This document shows positions 14,817 to 24,001 of a stretch of DNA of 64,000 bases, in pieces. The notes beneath the pieces were generated by a model. It ran no database searches, was not told where the DNA came from, and was given only the letters and a program-made list of their open reading frames with translations. The stretch covers positions 62,001 through 126,000 of the forward strand of contig JBBSQC010000006.1 of NCBI GenBank assembly GCA_038258215.1. The letters are read 5' to 3'. Made by a program: the position numbers and the translations under genes. This stretch comes from Fodinibacter sp038258215. GTDB taxonomy: Bacteria; Actinomycetota; Actinomycetes; Actinomycetales; Dermatophilaceae. Within the stretch, counting starts at the first letter, position 1, and each line of letters starts with the position of its first letter.

Positions 14817-16870
14817 GCGCCAAGACCGAGGAACGCACGAGCAACAACCGGCGGTGGAGCTTCCTCACCGAGGGACCGCCGGTCCGGATGCCGGTCTTCG
14901 CGTCGTCCGTGATCGGCGTCCTCGCCATGGCGATCTGGGCGATCTGGGCGCCCGACCAGGCCGAGGCAGTGATCGGTGATGCCGTCGGCTGGATCGTGGG
15001 CGCCTTCGGGTGGTTCTACATCGCCCTGCTCACGTCCGTGCTCGTGTTCGTGATCTACCTCGCGGTGTCCCACTACGGCTTGATCAGGCTCGGTCCGGAC
15101 CACTCGAAACCGGAGTTCTCCACCTTCGCGTGGGCCTCGATGCTGTTCGCCGCGGGCATCGGCACCGACGTGATGTTCTTCGCCGTCGCCGAGCCGGTCA
15201 GCCAGTACATGCAACCACCGTCCGGTGATCCCCAGTCGATCGAAGCCGCGCGTGACGCGACGGTGTGGACGTTGTTCCACTACGGACTCTCGGGCTGGGG
15301 TCTCTACGCCCTGATGGGGCTCGCCCTCGGCTACTTCACCTACCGGCTCAACCTGCCGCTGGCCGTTCGCTCGGCGCTCTACCCGATCTTCGGGCGACGC
15401 GTCGAGGGTGCACTCGGACACGCCGTCGACACGGCCGCCGTCCTGGGCACCATCTTCGGCGTCGCCACCAGCCTGGGCATCGGGGTCGTGTTCCTCAACC
15501 AGGGCCTCAACATCCTCTTCGGGACACCCGTGGGCCTGGGGGCACAGATCGCACTGGTCGTGCTCGCGGTCGCCATGGCGGCGATCTCGGCGACGACCGG
15601 CGTTGACAAGGGCATCCGGTTCCTCTCCCAGCTCAACGTGATCCTTGCCCTGGGCCTGGCCGGCTGGGTGCTGGTCACGGGACGCACGGGGTTCATCCTC
15701 AACGCCGTCGTGCTGAATGTCGGCGACTACGTGCAGACCTTCGCGGGCCGGACCATGCAGACCTTCGCCTTCAGCAACCAGGTCGAGTGGATGTCGCTGT
15801 GGACCCTGTTCTTCTGGGCGTGGTGGGTGGCGTGGGCCTCGTTCGTCGGGCTCTTCCTCGCCCGGATCTCGAGGGGACGGACCATCCGCCAGTTCGTGGC
15901 CGGCACGATGATCATCCCCTTCACCTACATCGTCATGTGGATCTCGATCTTCGGCAATGCGGCCCTCGAGCGGATCCGTAACGGCGACACGGCCTTCGCC
16001 GAGGACGCGCTCGCCTCACCCGAGTCGGGCTTCTACGCCCTGCTGCGGGACTACCCGCTCTCGGGCCTCGTCATCGCGCTCTCGGTGTTCGTCGGGCTGC
16101 TGTTCTACGTCACCTCGGCCGACTCCGGCGCCCTGGTGATGGCGAACCTCTGTTCGGAGCTGGGCTCGGCGCAGGAGGATGCGGCTCCGTGGCTGCGCAT
16201 CGTGTGGGCCTCGGCGACCGGGCTGCTGACGATCGCGGTGCTGGCCGTCGGTGGCATCTTCGCCCTGCAGTACGCGACGGTCATCTTCGGGTTGCCATTC
16301 GCCTTCGTCGTCGTCCTCGTCATGGTCGGCCTGCTCAAGGCACTGCGCGTCGAGGGGCGGCGCAGCCGGTCCGGGGAGCACGCGCTGCCGACGATGCTGT
16401 CCGCGCGGGACACCTTCGAGAGCGAGGAGGAGCACGGGTCGTCGTGGAGGCGCCGGCTGGCGCGGTCGGTGAGCTTCGTGGACATCGAGGAGGCGAGCTC
16501 GTATCTCGAGTCGGTCGTCCGACCGGCCATCGCCGAGGTCATCGGTGGGCTGGACGCCGAAGGAGTGGCCGCCGAGCTCGGGTTCGGCGTCGGAGACCCC
16601 GACGAGGAGGGCGAGGGCGAACGCCTCCCCTGGGTCGAGCTGAGAACCATCGCCGACGACCCGTTCGTCTACCGCGTGCAGGTCGCGGAGTCGCCGGTGC
16701 CCACGTACGGCGGCCGCATGATCGGCAACCGAGACCGATACGCCCGGCTCGAGGTCCACACCGTCGGAGGCGGCCAGGACTACGACGTGATGGGCTACAA
16801 GCGCGGGCAGATCATCCACGACTGCCTCGACCAGTACGAACGTCACCTGGAGTTCCTGCGCCTGGCCTGA
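14813..16870 (+). CDS. betT: BCCT-family choline transporter with long cytoplasmic tail
   Basis: A 685-residue secondary transporter with about 12 membrane segments. The substrate-site region is FFWAWWVAWASFVGLFLARISRGRTIRQF, the hallmark of betaine/carnitine/choline transporters. GIGTDVMFFAVAEPVSQY replaces the GIGIGLMFYGVAEP usual in the family. Beyond the last membrane helix (about residue 510) lies a soluble domain of about 175 residues with acidic patches (GDPDEEGEGER), as in BetT transporters, where the tail senses osmotic conditions. It supplies choline to BetA and BetB for osmoprotection. Confidence 0.92.
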   Translation: MSAKTEERTSNNRRWSFLTEGPPVRMPVFASSVIGVLAMAIWAIWAPDQAEAVIGDAVGWIVGAFGWFYIALLTSVLVFVIYLAVSHYGLIRLGPDHSKPEFSTFAWASMLFAAGIGTDVMFFAVAEPVSQYMQPPSGDPQSIEAARDATVWTLFHYGLSGWGLYALMGLALGYFTYRLNLPLAVRSALYPIFGRRVEGALGHAVDTAAVLGTIFGVATSLGIGVVFLNQGLNILFGTPVGLGAQIALVVLAVAMAAISATTGVDKGIRFLSQLNVILALGLAGWVLVTGRTGFILNAVVLNVGDYVQTFAGRTMQTFAFSNQVEWMSLWTLFFWAWWVAWASFVGLFLARISRGRTIRQFVAGTMIIPFTYIVMWISIFGNAALERIRNGDTAFAEDALASPESGFYALLRDYPLSGLVIALSVFVGLLFYVTSADSGALVMANLCSELGSAQEDAAPWLRIVWASATGLLTIAVLAVGGIFALQYATVIFGLPFAFVVVLVMVGLLKALRVEGRRSRSGEHALPTMLSARDTFESEEEHGSSWRRRLARSVSFVDIEEASSYLESVVRPAIAEVIGGLDAEGVAAELGFGVGDPDEEGEGERLPWVELRTIADDPFVYRVQVAESPVPTYGGRMIGNRDRYARLEVHTVGGGQDYDVMGYKRGQIIHDCLDQYERHLEFLRLA

Positions 16871-16975
16871 CGCCACCTCCGGGCACCGGATGGTCCACGT
16901 GGACACCGGCGCCGGGCGGCAGACCGAGACCGTCCCTCAGGAAGGGCCCATCGTAGAGACGTCGAACATGACCCG

Positions 16976-17623
16976 CTAGGAGTCGGGTAGGAGGGTGTGC
17001 GTCCAGACCTGCGTGAGGAGATGGCCGTACTCGGTTGGGGTGTAGCCGTGTTCGGCGAGAAGCTGGAAATAGTCGGGAGAGTTCATCGACCAGACAAGGG
17101 TGGCGATCTGGTCGACGGCGACCCCCGGGCGGAGCTCGCCGGTCGCGAGCAGCTCTTCGGCAAACCGCCGCATGTTCGCGGCACGCCGCTGCGACAGCGC
17201 ACGGTAGACGGCCCGGCAGTCAGGGTCCTTCGTTCCCGCGGCGCGAAGGGCGAGGGCTAGCGGGACGGTCCTAGGGAGCCGTTCGGCGAGCGCGGAGGCA
17301 TACCCCTCGATCTTCTCGCGCGCGCCCGCGGCCTCGCCGATCCGTCGTACGTAGTCTCGCTGCTCGGCCGGTACCGGGACTGCGGAGTCAGCGAGCTCCA
17401 TGTCGTGGACCGCGAGCAGGAGCTGCGGCTTGCGCCCGACCGAGGCGTAGACGGTGTCGACGGAGACCCCGGACCGGGCGGCGACCTGCGCGACCGAGGT
17501 GCCGTCGTAGCCCTGTGCACTGAAGAGCTCTCGGGCTGCATGCAGGATGCCGGTCCGGGTCCGCTCGGCAGCGGCACGACGTCGGCCAGTGTTGTAGGTG
17601 CGGGTCTTGACGGAGTCGGGCAT
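16976..17623 (-). CDS. TetR/AcrR-family regulator
   Basis: A 215-residue repressor-type protein. The N-terminal helix-turn-helix spans about residues 22-65 (ILHAARELFSAQGYDGTSVA, QVAARSGVSVDTVYASVGRK). The C-terminal helices would bind an unidentified ligand. It is divergent from the cupin gene over a 64-bp gap and convergent to the bet operon, so the cupin is its most likely target. On the minus strand TACGGT lies 7 bases before its ATG. Confidence 0.85.
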   Translation of the reverse strand: MPDSVKTRTYNTGRRRAAAERTRTGILHAARELFSAQGYDGTSVAQVAARSGVSVDTVYASVGRKPQLLLAVHDMELADSAVPVPAEQRDYVRRIGEAAGAREKIEGYASALAERLPRTVPLALALRAAGTKDPDCRAVYRALSQRRAANMRRFAEELLATGELRPGVAVDQIATLVWSMNSPDYFQLLAEHGYTPTEYGHLLTQVWTHTLLPDS

Positions 17624-17687
17624 GGGTCATACCGTATCAATATTCGTCCGATGCTGATTCGGGTGAAATCTGACAAGGAGGCATCCC
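17624..17687. promoter_or_regulatory. Divergent promoter/operator region of TetR and cupin genes
   Basis: A 64-bp, relatively AT-rich gap. It contains the short dyad ATACCGTAT (17628-17636) and a repeated ATTCG (17643 and 17657). The cupin ATG is preceded by the strong ribosome-binding site AAGGAGG. The dyad sits on the TetR gene's -10 region, which would suit autorepression. Confidence 0.4.
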
Positions 17688-18200
17688 ATGCCCGAGGTGA
17701 CCCACGACGGTCCACCGGTCGCTCGCCTGCGCAGGACAGGGAGCGGGCGTGGGACCTGGGCGATGCAGTCGCTGTTCGAGCACCTCATCGAGGCCGACGA
17801 GACCGGTGGAGAGCTCGGCGTGGCGATGGTCACCCAGCCCCCCGGAGTCGCCACGCCGCTGCACGTGCACGCCCGCGAGGCCGAGGCCTTCTACCTCCTC
17901 GAAGGCACCATGGACTACCGCGCCGGTGATGAGGACTTCCGGCTCGAGCCCGGGTCTTTCATGTATCTGCCCGCCGGAGTGCCCCACGCCTTCCGCATCC
18001 GCGGGACCGAGCCGTCCAAGTTCCTCGCCCTGACCGTCCCCGGAGGGCTGTTCTCGCTCTATGACGAGGTCGGGCTCCCAGCGACCGAGTTGCGCCTTCC
18101 GGGGAGCGACGGGCTCACCCCTGAGGTAGAGATTCCCACCTGGGCGCGCGTCGCGCCGCGATACGGCCTCCAGGTCCTCGGCCCGCCAATCCCGGAGTAG
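17688..18200 (+). CDS. Cupin-domain protein
   Basis: A 170-residue single-cupin protein. The metal-site motifs are PLHVHAREAEAFYLLEG (two His and a Glu, about residues 57-73) and LPAGVPHAFRI (third His, about 95-105). Many such proteins are quercetin-dioxygenase-like or storage-type cupins; the substrate cannot be told. It starts at ATG 17688 with a consensus ribosome-binding site and is probably controlled by the divergent TetR protein. Confidence 0.85.
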   Translation: MPEVTHDGPPVARLRRTGSGRGTWAMQSLFEHLIEADETGGELGVAMVTQPPGVATPLHVHAREAEAFYLLEGTMDYRAGDEDFRLEPGSFMYLPAGVPHAFRIRGTEPSKFLALTVPGGLFSLYDEVGLPATELRLPGSDGLTPEVEIPTWARVAPRYGLQVLGPPIPE

Positions 18201-18727
18201 GTCAGATGCTTGGGCGTCGATCTCCCTTCTCGCGCCGGAGAACGTCTTGAGAGAAGCCGACGAGCTACGCGAGGGGGTGGAGGCAATGTTGAATCGGACG
18301 GACTCGTGGCTCAACTGTGTCTTGGAGTGGGACGACAGAGTTGACCGTGGCTCTGCAGCACTGGAACAGCGACGACATGTGGCGCGTGACCTCGTTCCGA
18401 TCTGTCGCCGCCGACGGCCTCGCACATTGCCGGACTCGAGCCCGCCAAGAAGCGGGCAGCACCAGGCGTCCCCATGGCCTGCACACCGAGCCCACCGCAC
18501 AGCCGCAGACCCGCCAGGGCATGACCCAGGGCGAAGGGGCGCTCCCGTCCCTTGCTCAGGCACTCGCGACGATCCACGGCGGGCAGGAGCACCCAAGGCA
18601 TCTCGGGATGCGAACCTCGATGGGGCCGCCTACCTTGCTGAGTAGACGGCGCCTCACTCGAGTGCCGTCCCGGAGCGGGCACATTCGTGCGGCATCGGGC
18701 TTCAGCCCAACACATCGAGGAGCCACC
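18201..18727. other. 527-bp gap without supportable gene
   Basis: Open frames exist on both strands but none has a ribosome-binding site, a recognisable domain or natural composition. GCCCGCCAAGAAGCGGGC (18440-18457) can form a small hairpin. The last part should contain the promoter of the protease; GAGGAG precedes its ATG. The region may be decayed coding sequence but I cannot show that. Confidence 0.4.
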
Positions 18728-20223
18728 ATGTCGCGATTGTCCTTCCACCCGGGTCGTGCTCGGGCCATCGCCGCCGTCGGCGCAGGATCCCTCTGCCTCG
18801 CCATCACCGGCGTCGCGCAAGCTGCACCCCAGACCCTCCCCGTCGCGCGCGCAGCAGCAGCGGTTCCTGCCGTGGCCTCCGCCGACGGCGAGGTCATGAG
18901 CTACGTCGTCAACAGCAAGGCGTCGAAGAACGCGGTCGCCAAGGCGGAGACGGCCATCGCACCGCGGGTGGTGTGGTCGTCCAGTCGTGGCCGGAGATCG
19001 GTGTCGTCATTGCGCACTCGACCTCGGACTCGTTCGCGACCGACGTGCGGCTCGAGCCGACCGGACGGGTGATCACCTCTGCCGGACCGACGCGAACCGC
19101 GCCGGTGCCGGCCGACGAGACCCCCATCACGACCACGGCGGCATCCCCCAGCCCGGGAGCCACGACCCGGGCTCGCTCGACGTTCGAGCGGCGCCAGGGA
19201 GTGTCCTCGGCCAAGCGTGCGTCCGACCCCATGGAAGCCGACCAGTGGGACATGAACCAGATCCGGGCCGACATTGCCGCGGACGGCTCCAAGCGCGTCA
19301 CGGTGGGCGTTCTCGACAGCGGCATCGACGACACCCACCCCGACCTCGCACCGAACATCGACGCCCGCAACTCGGTGGGGTGCACGGACGGCGGGGTGCC
19401 CGACCGCGCCCGAGGGGCGTGGATCCCGACCACCAGCGGTCACGGCACCCACGTGGCCGGCACGATCGCCGCAGCCCGCAACGGCGTCGGCATCGTCGGC
19501 GTCGCTCCGAAGTCGCGACTGGCATCGGTCAAGGTGGTCAACGACGACGGCTTCATCTATCCGGAGTACGCCATCTGCGGCTTCGTGTGGGCGGCCGACC
19601 GCGGCCTCGACGTGACGAACAACAGCTACTACATCGACCCGTGGATGTTCTGGTGCAGCAGCGAGCCGAGCCAGGCCGCCGCCAAGGAGGCCGTCACCCG
19701 AGCGGTGGCGTACTCGGTGAGGAAGGGCGTGGTCAGTGCCGCCGCGGCTGGGAACAGCGACTACGACCTGGCCAACAAGACGACCGACGGCACCAGCCCG
19801 GACGACAGCACCCCCGTCAACCGACCCATCGACAACTCCTGCCTCGACATGCCGACCGAGCTGCCGGGAGTCGTGACGGTGGCCTCGAACGACCGGGCGG
19901 TGGCCAAGTCCTCGTTCTCCAACTGGGGCTATGGGTCGATCGACGTCACCGCACCCGGTTCCAGCGTCCTGTCCACCTACCCCGGTGGTGGGTACGCCTA
20001 CCTGTCCGGCACCTCGATGGCCTCCCCGCACGCCGCGGGCGTCCTCGCGCTGCTCAAGGCGTCCCACCCGAAGGCCACGCCGGCCAGGCTCGTCCGGATG
20101 GTACGCAACCAGGCCGTTCCCGTTCCGTGCCCCGCCAACAGCAACGGCGAGTGCACTGGCACCGCGCTCTACAACAGCTACGTGGGCGACGGGCTGGTCG
20201 ACGCCTGGAAGGCGACGCGCTAG
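18728..20223 (+). pseudogene. Subtilisin-like (S8) secreted serine protease, frameshifted
   Basis: ATG 18728 encodes a signal peptide (basic MSRLSFHPGRAR, hydrophobic AAVGAGSLCLAITGV, AQAA cleavage site) and the start of a propeptide (SYVVNSKASKNAVAKAETAIA). At about 18960 the frame breaks. The next frame continues immediately as VVVQSWPEIGVVIAHSTSDS, the rest of the propeptide, and then the protease domain: VLDSGIDDTHPDL (Asp), SGHGTHVAGTIA (His), AAAAGNSD (oxyanion Asn), GTSMASPHAAGVLALL (Ser). One missing base in GCACCGCGG (restoring AIAAAGG) would mend it. Either the gene is inactivated or this is a sequencing error. The catalytic domain itself is intact. Confidence 0.8.
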
Positions 20224-20360
20224 CAGCCCCTCACCGGACATTAGACGGGACGTCTCCTCGACCGGCCGGCGTCGGTGCCCGCGGTTAACCTTTTCCTCCA
20301 CACGACGCCGGTCCCTGTCCCGCGGAGGACGACGGGCCCTCACCCCATGGAGGGGCCACG

Positions 20361-21662
20361 ATGACGGACCTCAGCAGGCGGCAGTTCCTGGGCGCAGCGA
20401 GCCTCCTCGCCACACCGGTCGTGCTCGCCGGCTGCGGCTTCTCGACCTCCACCCCGGAGCCCGAGGCGGGCAGCGACACCCTGACCTTCACGACGTGGGG
20501 CACCGACAGCGAGCTCGACGGCTTCCGGAACGGCATCGACCGCTTCCAGAAGGCCAACTCCGGCGTCACCGTGAAGCTGAACTCCGTGCCCTACGAGCAG
20601 ATGTTCACCAACATCGACGCACAGCTGCAGTCGGGCGCGGCGCCGGACATCTTCCGGGTCCAGTACTACAACTTCGGGACGTATGCAGGTCGCGGCCAGC
20701 TGCTCGACCTCACCCCCCACCTCGACGGCGGCTTCGCCGAGCGCTTCACCCCCTCGACGTGGCAGGCGGTGCAGAACGCCGACAAGCCGTTCGGGGTGCC
20801 GCACCACACCGACACCTCGGTCATCCTCTACAACAAGAAGATGCTCGAGTCCGCGGGAATCACCTCGGTGCCGACCTCGCTGGACCAGGCGTGGACCTGG
20901 CAGGAGCTCGAGCAGGTCGCCGAGAAGCTGCGCAAGGCCCTGCCGGATGACAAGTACCCCTTCGTCTACAACTGGCAGGGCAACGGTGTCACCCGCTGGC
21001 TGAGCTGGCTCTTCCAGTCCGACGGTCGGTTCCTGAACGATGACCTCACGGCGCCGGCCATCGACTCCGACGCCGGGCGCGCCGCGGTCGACTTCACCAA
21101 GAGCTTCTTCGAGCGCAAGTGGGTCCCGGCCAACAACTCGGTGAAGTCCACCACCTACGCCAGTGACACCTGGTATGCACAGACCGCGGCGATGACCTGG
21201 GGTGGTGCCTTCCTCGTGCCGGACGCCGACGCGACGCTCGACTTCGAGTGGGGCGCCACCTACGCCCCCCGCAACGTGCGCGGGGGCAGCGACCTCGGTG
21301 GCAACGCCCTCGTCGCCACGGCCGGCACTGCGAAGCCCGAGCTGGCCACGGCCTTCCTCGACTTCATGACCCAGCCGGAGTCCATGAAGGACTTCTGCTC
21401 GCGGTCCTCGCTGCTCCCGACCCGCCGTGACCTCGTCGAGCAGGGCATCGAGTTCACGGTGCGCCCCGAGCTGGCCCCGGTGTTCGTGCAGCAGGCCAGC
21501 ACGGTGCAGCCGCAGGATGCCGAGCAGGTGGGCTCGCCGGACATGGCCAAGATCATCACGGTGCTCAAGGACCAGCTCGAGCAGGCCTTCGTGGGCGGTC
21601 AGAGCACCGAGGACACCATCAAGGGCCTCTCCGACGGCATCGCCGCCGCCACCCAGGGATGA
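20361..21662 (+). CDS. ABC importer substrate-binding lipoprotein (family 1, sugar type)
   Basis: A 433-residue extracytoplasmic binding protein. The N-terminus carries both a twin-arginine motif (SRRQFLGAA) and a lipobox (VLAGC, Cys about 29), so it is likely a Tat-exported lipoprotein. The mature part has the family 1 features: LTFTTWGTDSELDGF, GAAPDIFRVQYYN, AAMTWGGAFLVPD. Two permease genes follow within 10 bases each, forming a carbohydrate importer of the CUT1 type. No ATP-binding gene is present, so it probably uses a shared MsiK-like ATPase. The substrate is not evident. Confidence 0.9.
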   Translation: MTDLSRRQFLGAASLLATPVVLAGCGFSTSTPEPEAGSDTLTFTTWGTDSELDGFRNGIDRFQKANSGVTVKLNSVPYEQMFTNIDAQLQSGAAPDIFRVQYYNFGTYAGRGQLLDLTPHLDGGFAERFTPSTWQAVQNADKPFGVPHHTDTSVILYNKKMLESAGITSVPTSLDQAWTWQELEQVAEKLRKALPDDKYPFVYNWQGNGVTRWLSWLFQSDGRFLNDDLTAPAIDSDAGRAAVDFTKSFFERKWVPANNSVKSTTYASDTWYAQTAAMTWGGAFLVPDADATLDFEWGATYAPRNVRGGSDLGGNALVATAGTAKPELATAFLDFMTQPESMKDFCSRSSLLPTRRDLVEQGIEFTVRPELAPVFVQQASTVQPQDAEQVGSPDMAKIITVLKDQLEQAFVGGQSTEDTIKGLSDGIAAATQG

Positions 21663-21669
21663 CCCGGTC

Positions 21670-22617
21670 GTGAGCGCGCCGAGCGACGTCCTCGATGCCG
21701 CGCCGACCGACACCGGCGAGGGCAGGCGCACCCGACGGACCGGTCGGGCCGCTCGGCGAGAGAGCCTCGTGGGCTACGCCTTCCTCACCCCCAACCTCAT
21801 CCTGCTGGGGCTCTTCGTGCTCCTCCCGCTCGGGGGGGCCATGGTCATCAGCCTGCAACAGACGAACGGCTTCGGTGACGGGCGCTTCGTCGGGCTCGAC
21901 AACTACGTCCGGCTGCTCTCGGACTCAGTCTTCTGGCGATCCACGATCAACACCGCGCTGTTCACGCTCATCGTCACCCCGGCCGCGATGGCCCTGGGGA
22001 TGGGTGCTGCCGTGCTGCTGAACTCGGTGCTGCCCGCCCGGGGCGTCTTCCGCTCAGTCCTCATCCTTCCGATGGCCATCTCTGGGGTGGCCACCGCCCT
22101 GATCGGGGTGCTGATGTTCGACGAGAACAGCGGCGTCCTGGACAAGATGCTCAGGTTCGCCGGCCTCCCTGCGATCGACTGGCAGTCCAGCGGGCCCGCC
22201 GCGTTCGCGTCCGTCGTGCTCGTCACCCTCTGGTGGCGGGTCGGCTTCAACATGCTGATCTACCTCGCTGCCCTCCAGGGCATCAGCCCCGAGCTCTACG
22301 AGGCGGCGCGTCTCGACGGTGCCAACGGCTGGCAGCGCTTCCGGCACGTCACGGTGCCCCTGGTGGGGCCGTCGACCTTCTTCCTGCTCGTCATGAACGT
22401 CATCTACTCCTTCCAGGTGTTCGACATCGTGTTCGTCCTCACGGGGGGTGGCCCGCAGAACGCCACCTCGGTGCTGGTCACGTATGCCTACGACAACGGC
22501 TTCGTCACCCGGGACCAGGGGTATGCCGCGGCGATCGGCATCGTGCTGCTCGTCCTCACCTTGACATTCACCGCGGTCCAGTGGCGCGCCAGCCGGTCTC
22601 GTGACCTGGCGGGATGA
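21670..22617 (+). CDS. Sugar ABC transporter permease, MalF/UgpA type
   Basis: A 315-residue inner-membrane permease with six predicted helices, beginning YAFLTPNLILLGLFVLLPL. The EAA loop contacting the ATPase is YEAARLDGANGWQRFRHVTVP (about residues 215-235). I start it at GTG 21670, 7 bases after the binding-protein stop; the longer frame to 21427 is a shadow of that gene. It pairs with the next gene. Confidence 0.9.
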   Translation: MSAPSDVLDAAPTDTGEGRRTRRTGRAARRESLVGYAFLTPNLILLGLFVLLPLGGAMVISLQQTNGFGDGRFVGLDNYVRLLSDSVFWRSTINTALFTLIVTPAAMALGMGAAVLLNSVLPARGVFRSVLILPMAISGVATALIGVLMFDENSGVLDKMLRFAGLPAIDWQSSGPAAFASVVLVTLWWRVGFNMLIYLAALQGISPELYEAARLDGANGWQRFRHVTVPLVGPSTFFLLVMNVIYSFQVFDIVFVLTGGGPQNATSVLVTYAYDNGFVTRDQGYAAAIGIVLLVLTLTFTAVQWRASRSRDLAG

Positions 22618-22627
22618 GGAATCCACG

Positions 22628-23542
22628 ATGACGACGACCTCGACCTCCACCACCGACCGGGCCGGCCGGCGCGCGGCCAGCGGCGCGCGCAACGGTGCGG
22701 GACGGGCACCGACAGGGCGACGACGACACCAGCGCCGCAACACCATCCTGCGCACCGTGCTGGCGATCATCGTCGCGGGCGTGCTGCTCTTCCCGCTCTA
22801 CTGGATGGTCGTGGTCTCATTCTCCACCCGGGCCGAGCTGCTCGGAGGAGACCTGCGGCTGTGGCCGCGCACCTTCACCGTCGCGAACTTCGAACGGGTC
22901 TTCTCCTCCTTCCCGGTCTTCACGTGGTTCGGCAACTCCGTCGCGATCGCCCTGGTCACGGCTCTCATCACCGTCACCGTGAGCCTGCTCGCGGGCTACG
23001 CCTTCGCCCAGCTGCGCTTTCGCGGGTCGAGCGTGCTCTTCCTGATCTCGCTGTCCACGCTCATGCTCCCGGTGCAGGTGATCATGGTGTCGCAGTTCAA
23101 GCTGGTCAACGCCCTGGGCATCTACGGCAGCTACTGGGCGGTGATCCTGCCCACCGCGGCATCCGCCTTCGGGGTCTTCCTGGCCCGCCAGTTCATCCTG
23201 GCCATCCCCCGCGACCTCATCGAGGCAGCCCGCATCGACGGCGCCGGCAACCTGCGCATCTTCGCCCAGATCGTGCTCCCCCTGTGCCGTCCCCTCCTCG
23301 CCGTGCTGTTCTTCATGAGCCTGCTCCAGACGTGGAACGACTTCGCCTGGCCGCTCATCGCGTTGAAGCAGAACGAGCTGTTCACCCTGCCGATCGGGCT
23401 CCTCTACCTCCAGGGCCAGTTCGGCTCCGACTACGGCGCGACGATGGCCTTCGCCCTGGTCAGCGTGCTCCCCATGGTGGTGCTGTTCCTTCTCTTCCAG
23501 CGCTACTTCGTGCAGGGCTTCTCACGTAGCGGCATCCGCTGA
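22628..23542 (+). CDS. Sugar ABC transporter permease, MalG/UgpE type
   Basis: A 304-residue permease with six helices (for example TVLAIIVAGVLLFPLYWMVV) and the EAA loop IEAARIDGAGNLRIFAQIVLP (about residues 200-220). ATG 22628 has the ribosome-binding site GAGGAA. The N-terminal ~40 residues are basic and low-complexity (Thr/Ser/Arg). It completes the importer with the two upstream genes. Confidence 0.9.
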   Translation: MTTTSTSTTDRAGRRAASGARNGAGRAPTGRRRHQRRNTILRTVLAIIVAGVLLFPLYWMVVVSFSTRAELLGGDLRLWPRTFTVANFERVFSSFPVFTWFGNSVAIALVTALITVTVSLLAGYAFAQLRFRGSSVLFLISLSTLMLPVQVIMVSQFKLVNALGIYGSYWAVILPTAASAFGVFLARQFILAIPRDLIEAARIDGAGNLRIFAQIVLPLCRPLLAVLFFMSLLQTWNDFAWPLIALKQNELFTLPIGLLYLQGQFGSDYGATMAFALVSVLPMVVLFLLFQRYFVQGFSRSGIR

Positions 23543-23599
23543 CCCGCACACACGACGGGCACCACCCACCACGCGGACCCGCCCCGGTGTCGCGCCCGA

Positions 23600-23630
23600 G
23601 GTATCACCGCGCGCATCGACGACTCCTTCC
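23600..23630 (+). promoter_or_regulatory. Shared upstream element, copy A
   Basis: GGTATCACCG at 23600 followed by CGACTCCTTCC at 23620, ending 35 bases before ATG 23666. Nearly the same arrangement occurs before the genes at 58835, 53271 and 61686. Its role (operator or promoter) is inferred from recurrence only. Confidence 0.5.
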
Positions 23631-23665
23631 CGTTGACATCACCGGATGAGACACGGGAGAGCACC

Positions 23666-23989
23666 ATGCCGAACCGCATCACGGTCGCGACCGCACGCAT
23701 CCCGATCAAGGACCTCAGCGCCCTCCGCACCAAGCTGAAGTACACGCCGTTCGCAGCGGTGGAAGCAGCGCCGGCGTTCGCCACGGCATACGACGCCAGC
23801 CCCAACCGGGCCATCGCGCTGGCTCGCGGCTACGCGGCCACGCTGGAGACCCACGAGGACCACCGCCAGCTCTTCCAGTCGGTCGCGGCGATGGACGAGG
23901 GTCACCGCCGGGCCCTGGTCACCGGCTACCGCCAGGAAGGTCAGGGCCGCGGTGTCGTGCAGGCAATCTCGCTCCTGCCTCGGACCTAG
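23666..23989 (+). CDS. Uncharacterised 107-residue protein
   Basis: I do not recognise the family. The protein is soluble and largely helical, with the basic start MPNRITVATARIPIKDLSAL, a helical RAIALARGYAATLETHEDHR segment, and MDEGHRRALVTGYRQEGQGRG. There is no signal peptide and no cysteine. ATG 23666 follows GGGAGAG. The next gene begins 12 bases after its stop, so they form an operon headed by the shared upstream element. Confidence 0.65.
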   Translation: MPNRITVATARIPIKDLSALRTKLKYTPFAAVEAAPAFATAYDASPNRAIALARGYAATLETHEDHRQLFQSVAAMDEGHRRALVTGYRQEGQGRGVVQAISLLPRT

Positions 23990-24001
23990 GGCCAGTCCCT
24001 G

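Noticed and set aside
16893..16904. Perfect 12-bp palindrome GTCCACGTGGAC after betT
   Set aside because: Too short and too close to a common GC-rich motif to claim function. A shorter form recurs at about 52690 without obvious logic.
16976..17623. TetR protein as the BetI regulator of the bet operon
   Set aside because: It is convergent with the operon and divergent from the cupin gene with a compact shared promoter, so the cupin is the better target. BetI-specific residues could not be judged.
17637..18596. A 319-codon minus-strand frame across the cupin and the following gap
   Set aside because: It lies opposite the clearly real cupin gene and has low-complexity composition and no motif.
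18901..20343. A 480-codon open frame on the minus strand across the protease gene
   Set aside because: It is the antisense shadow of the S8 domain: His/Arg/Gly/Val-rich without any domain, while the plus strand shows a complete catalytic triad.
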